A stretch of 7,033 nt of DNA, taken from positions 1 to 7,033 of the forward strand of contig DAOUUM010000154.1 in assembly GCA_030668165.1 (NCBI GenBank), given 5' to 3'. Of the stretch, positions 4,941 through 7,033 are shown in pieces. This stretch comes from Candidatus Heimdallarchaeota archaeon (GTDB taxonomy: Archaea > Asgardarchaeota > Heimdallarchaeia > Heimdallarchaeales > Kariarchaeaceae). A program made the position numbers and the translations under genes. Each line of letters begins with the position of its first letter. Position 1 is the stretch's first letter. The notes beneath the pieces are model-generated. The model was given only the letters and a program-made list of their open reading frames with translations, made no database searches and was not told the origin of the DNA.

Positions 4941-6131
4941 ATGGAAATTTGGCCCTCAGATCTTACATTTGGTATGATTGGTTTTAATTATAATAGACCT
5001 GGAGTGGGTGGCCGATTAAAACAGAGTCCAAATGATTTTGAGGTTATCGAAATTGACGAATTAACTAATCAAGCACTACCATCCCCACCGGAAAAGATGT
5101 ATGGTCACGGAGATGGAAGTGGATTATTCCTCGTAGGACGAGTTTGGAAGCGTGGGATCGATCACAGTCGAATGGTACGACAAATTGCACGTGCATTTGG
5201 AGTTGAGCAATCTGATGTTTCAACAGCTGGTATAAAGGATAAAAAAGCGATCACTGTTCAGTTGTTCTCAGTCTATCAACCAAGAAAAAAGATCTCAGAT
5301 CCCATGCAAATTGAAGATGGAATTGAAATAGATAGTTTCAGCTGGTACAGGGAGAAAATCTATCCTGGTAGATCTTTGGGTAATAGATTTAATATTATTA
5401 TCAGAGACGTAGAAAAATATGATGAGTCAATAATTGAGGATTTTAGTAATTTTGTTGATAAGGGTGTAATGAATTATTATGGTTATCAGAGATTTGGTGG
5501 AAGCAGACCGGTAACTGCTGAATTCGGAAGACATATCGCAACCAAGAAATACAAGGATGCTATAAATCTGTATTTGGGTGGTCGGTCCGCTAAATCTGAT
5601 GATCAATATAGATCTATGTGGAGGGAAAATCAAGATCCCGAGCAACTGTTACTTGAATGGAGAAATATTCCCATGATAGAGAAGGATATATTGAAACAAC
5701 TGGCAAAACGTCCTAGTGATTATGCAGCTGCTGTCAAACGCATTCCCCCATTCCTGCTCAATCTTTCTCAATCTTCATTTGTGTCACTCATGACAAATCA
5801 ATACTTATCAAGAAGGGGCTTGGAATCAGAACTTCTAAAAGGTGAGAGAACAAAAGATGGTAATATTGAGATAGCACTCCCCTCAAAATTGTGGAAGAAA
5901 CCATTAAATGATATCTGGAAGGAGGTATTTGAATCAGAGAATGTTGAAATTGTCGATCTGAAATCAATTCGTCATACAACAAGAGAACTGTACCTATATC
6001 CCAAAAATTTAAGTATTGAGTACATGGATGAGACTAGTATCAGAACAACTTTCTCATTGGCTCCAGGGTCCTATGCAACTGTGTTACTCCGAGAGTTAAT
6101 GAAATCTCAACCTCTTAACTACGGAATCTAA
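4941..6131 (+). CDS. truD: tRNA pseudouridine synthase TruD/Pus7 family
   Basis: TruD isomerises uridine to pseudouridine at tRNA position 13; archaeal Pus7-type members can also act at position 35 of some tRNAs. The 396 residues match the archaeal family length. Motifs in order are RLKQSPNDFEVIEID (25-39), the catalytic motif STAGIKDKKAITVQ (94-107) with the presumed nucleophile D100, GNRFNIIIRDVE (147-158), NYYGYQRFGGSRPVT (178-192), and the C-terminal FSLAPGSYATVLLRELMK (371-388) that returns to the catalytic core. The region about 200-350 is the TruD insertion domain, which varies in the family. The N-terminal part up to about residue 22 (MEIWPSDLTFGMIGFNYNRP) looks like the normal archaeal lead-in. 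It is co-transcribed with pth2. The TAA stop overlaps the TAG stop of the convergent KH gene. Confidence 0.96.
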   Translation: MEIWPSDLTFGMIGFNYNRPGVGGRLKQSPNDFEVIEIDELTNQALPSPPEKMYGHGDGSGLFLVGRVWKRGIDHSRMVRQIARAFGVEQSDVSTAGIKDKKAITVQLFSVYQPRKKISDPMQIEDGIEIDSFSWYREKIYPGRSLGNRFNIIIRDVEKYDESIIEDFSNFVDKGVMNYYGYQRFGGSRPVTAEFGRHIATKKYKDAINLYLGGRSAKSDDQYRSMWRENQDPEQLLLEWRNIPMIEKDILKQLAKRPSDYAAAVKRIPPFLLNLSQSSFVSLMTNQYLSRRGLESELLKGERTKDGNIEIALPSKLWKKPLNDIWKEVFESENVEIVDLKSIRHTTRELYLYPKNLSIEYMDETSIRTTFSLAPGSYATVLLRELMKSQPLNYGI

Positions 6132-6637
6132 TTAAATGAAAAATGTGAACCCATGCTAAATAGAGTCTTGGTAATTAGGGAAGCCTCTTCCGCATCAATT
6201 TTCAAATTTTCTTTATCAGATCTTTTGAATTGTATCTTTAGCTCTTTATCTCCCTCTGGAGGGATCATGACAACTGAATGGCTCAAAGGAGCTATTGGAT
6301 CAAACAGATCCTCAAGTACTTTTGTCTTATTCTTAGATTTTTCCAGATAATAAAGAGGTAGATTAGTTATAGCTTTAATTTGTAATTTCATGGATGGTAG
6401 GGCTCGTTTCATTTTTTCGACATCACCTTTACCCATGAGTAAATAGTAGGACTTATCAGTTTGAATAATACGATTCAAGGTAATATCCGCAAGGAATTTA
6501 TTTAATTTTCCTGCCTCAATCAAAAGGTTCCCAAATTCTATATCAATCTCACTAATTTCACCACTATCCATTTTTTTCTGACAGGTCTTGCATAATTTAC
6601 CAGATTTTAAACAAAAGGAGTCAAGTGTTAATTTCAT
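6128..6637 (-). CDS. NusA-like KH-domain protein with N-terminal zinc motif (archaeal family)
   Basis: The first 35 residues, SFCLKSGKLCKTCQKKMDSGEISEIDIE within them, match the start of an archaeal family usually labelled transcription elongation factor NusA-like or KH-domain protein, whose members begin with CLKTGxLCxxCQxKxxSGEIS. C9, C16 and C19 are three of a probable zinc site; the fourth ligand is not obvious. The family then has a KH-like domain, seen here as about 45-105, starting with the YYLLMGKGDVEKM segment (64-76). The GxxG loop that normally binds RNA (often IGKGG in relatives) is missing: the sequence reads KRALPSMKLQIKAI. A C-terminal alpha/beta segment (110-169) contains IAPLSHSVVMIPPEGDKELK. 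The function is not established; an RNA-related role is inferred from family and from convergent truD. A TATA-like element lies about 26 bp before the ATG, with no Shine-Dalgarno site. Confidence 0.7.
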   Translation of the reverse strand: MKLTLDSFCLKSGKLCKTCQKKMDSGEISEIDIEFGNLLIEAGKLNKFLADITLNRIIQTDKSYYLLMGKGDVEKMKRALPSMKLQIKAITNLPLYYLEKSKNKTKVLEDLFDPIAPLSHSVVMIPPEGDKELKIQFKRSDKENLKIDAEEASLITKTLFSMGSHFSFN

Positions 6638-6645
6638 AAATGAGG

Positions 6646-6675
6646 TTATAAAATTTGATTATAAAAAAAATTTGA
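6646..6675. promoter_or_regulatory. Tandem TATA-bearing repeat between KH gene and moaA
   Basis: TTATAAAATTTGA (6646-6658) is followed directly by TTATAAAAAAAATTTGA (6659-6675), the same unit with four extra As. Each copy holds a TATA-like core readable on both strands. On the minus strand the second copy is about 26 bp from the KH-gene ATG at 6637, giving a leaderless transcript. On the plus strand the two copies would start moaA transcription near 6675 or 6688, leaving a leader of about 28-42 nt before the ATG at 6717. The moaA start has only a weak purine-rich AAAGAAG ahead of it. Confidence 0.45.
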
Positions 6676-6716
6676 ATTAGAACAATACGAATCATTGTAC
6701 ATCTAAAGAAGAATTT

Positions 6717-7033
6717 ATGATTGACTACAAATGGAATGCTTTGTTGAATAATCATTCTAATCCCCATATTCTCGTGGATAAACATGGAAGAACCATCAAA
6801 TCAATGCGTATATCTCTTACTGATAGATGTAATTTGAGGTGTAGCTATTGTATTCAGGAAGAAGATGTGGAATGGGTCGAGCTCTCCAAAATATTAAGTT
6901 TTGATGAAATCAATCGACTGGTGGGGATTCTTTACAACCTAGGTGTCAAAAAATTGAGACTTACAGGTGGAGAACCAACAATTAGACATGATAACGGTAA
7001 GGATTTAATTGACCTGACAACTCTGTTAAAATC
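6717..7033 (+). CDS. moaA: GTP 3',8-cyclase MoaA, N-terminal part
   Basis: MoaA is the radical SAM enzyme that converts GTP to 3',8-cyclo-7,8-dihydro-GTP, the substrate of MoaC. The window cuts the gene after 105 codons. The visible part begins with a short lead-in, then VDKHGRTIKSMRISLTDRC (20-38), the radical SAM cluster motif C38-x3-C42-x2-C45 (CNLRCSYC), LSFDEINRLVGILYNLGV (60-77), and KLRLTGGEPTIRHD (79-92) with the SAM-binding GGEP and R90. Typical MoaA proteins run to about 300-330 residues, with a second iron-sulfur cluster near the C-terminus, not visible here. The ATG at 6717 fits the usual family start; M30 would remove the conserved GR segment. It is divergent from the KH gene and separated from moaC-moaB-moaE by about 3.5 kb. 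Confidence 0.95.
   Translation, partial: MIDYKWNALLNNHSNPHILVDKHGRTIKSMRISLTDRCNLRCSYCIQEEDVEWVELSKILSFDEINRLVGILYNLGVKKLRLTGGEPTIRHDNGKDLIDLTTLLK

Overview
The window looks archaeal. It carries Pth2-type peptidyl-tRNA hydrolase, an archaeal-type TruD/Pus7 pseudouridine synthase, a geranylgeranyl reductase of the kind that saturates archaeal membrane lipids, a NusA-like KH protein with the archaeal N-terminal zinc motif, and promoters made of a TATA box about 26 bp upstream of the start codon. The DNA is AT-rich. A lineage such as an Asgard archaeon is possible, judging from the feel of the unknown zinc protein at 392-1297, but nothing in the window proves it.

Layout. 1-297: 3' end of an isoprenylcysteine/phospholipid methyltransferase-type membrane protein (+). 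392-1297: unrecognised 301-residue protein with an N-terminal CxxC/HxC zinc-binding pattern (+), preceded by a TATA box and a perfect 15-bp palindrome. 1294-1488: small DUF2080-like protein (-), convergent with the former. 1489-1776: AT-rich intergenic region. 1777-3195: molybdopterin operon moaC-moaB-moaE (+). 3196-4434: geranylgeranyl reductase (-), convergent with moaE. 4435-4550: divergent promoter region. 4551-6131: pth2-truD operon (+). 6128-6637: NusA-like KH protein (-), convergent with truD. 6638-6716: divergent promoter region. 6717-7033: 5' part of moaA (+), cut by the window edge.

How the genes work together. MoaA and MoaC make cyclic pyranopterin monophosphate from GTP. MoaE, with a MoaD partner not present here, adds the dithiolene sulfurs. 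MoaB/MogA adenylates molybdopterin before metal insertion, with Mo or W. The four moa genes thus cover most of the core pathway but are split by a block of lipid and tRNA/translation genes. pth2 and truD form a small tRNA-related operon, and the KH protein fits an RNA-related role next to them.

Expression pattern. First genes of transcripts (moaC, the reductase, pth2, the KH gene) have TATA-like elements placed so that transcripts would be leaderless or nearly so. Internal genes appear to use Shine-Dalgarno sites (truD) or stop/start overlap (moaE). The 5' end of moaB is the main puzzle. All three convergent gene pairs end with overlapping or directly abutting stop codons. I see no CRISPR array, rRNA or tRNA gene, insertion sequence or clear novel system; this is mostly a housekeeping region with a few points worth checking.
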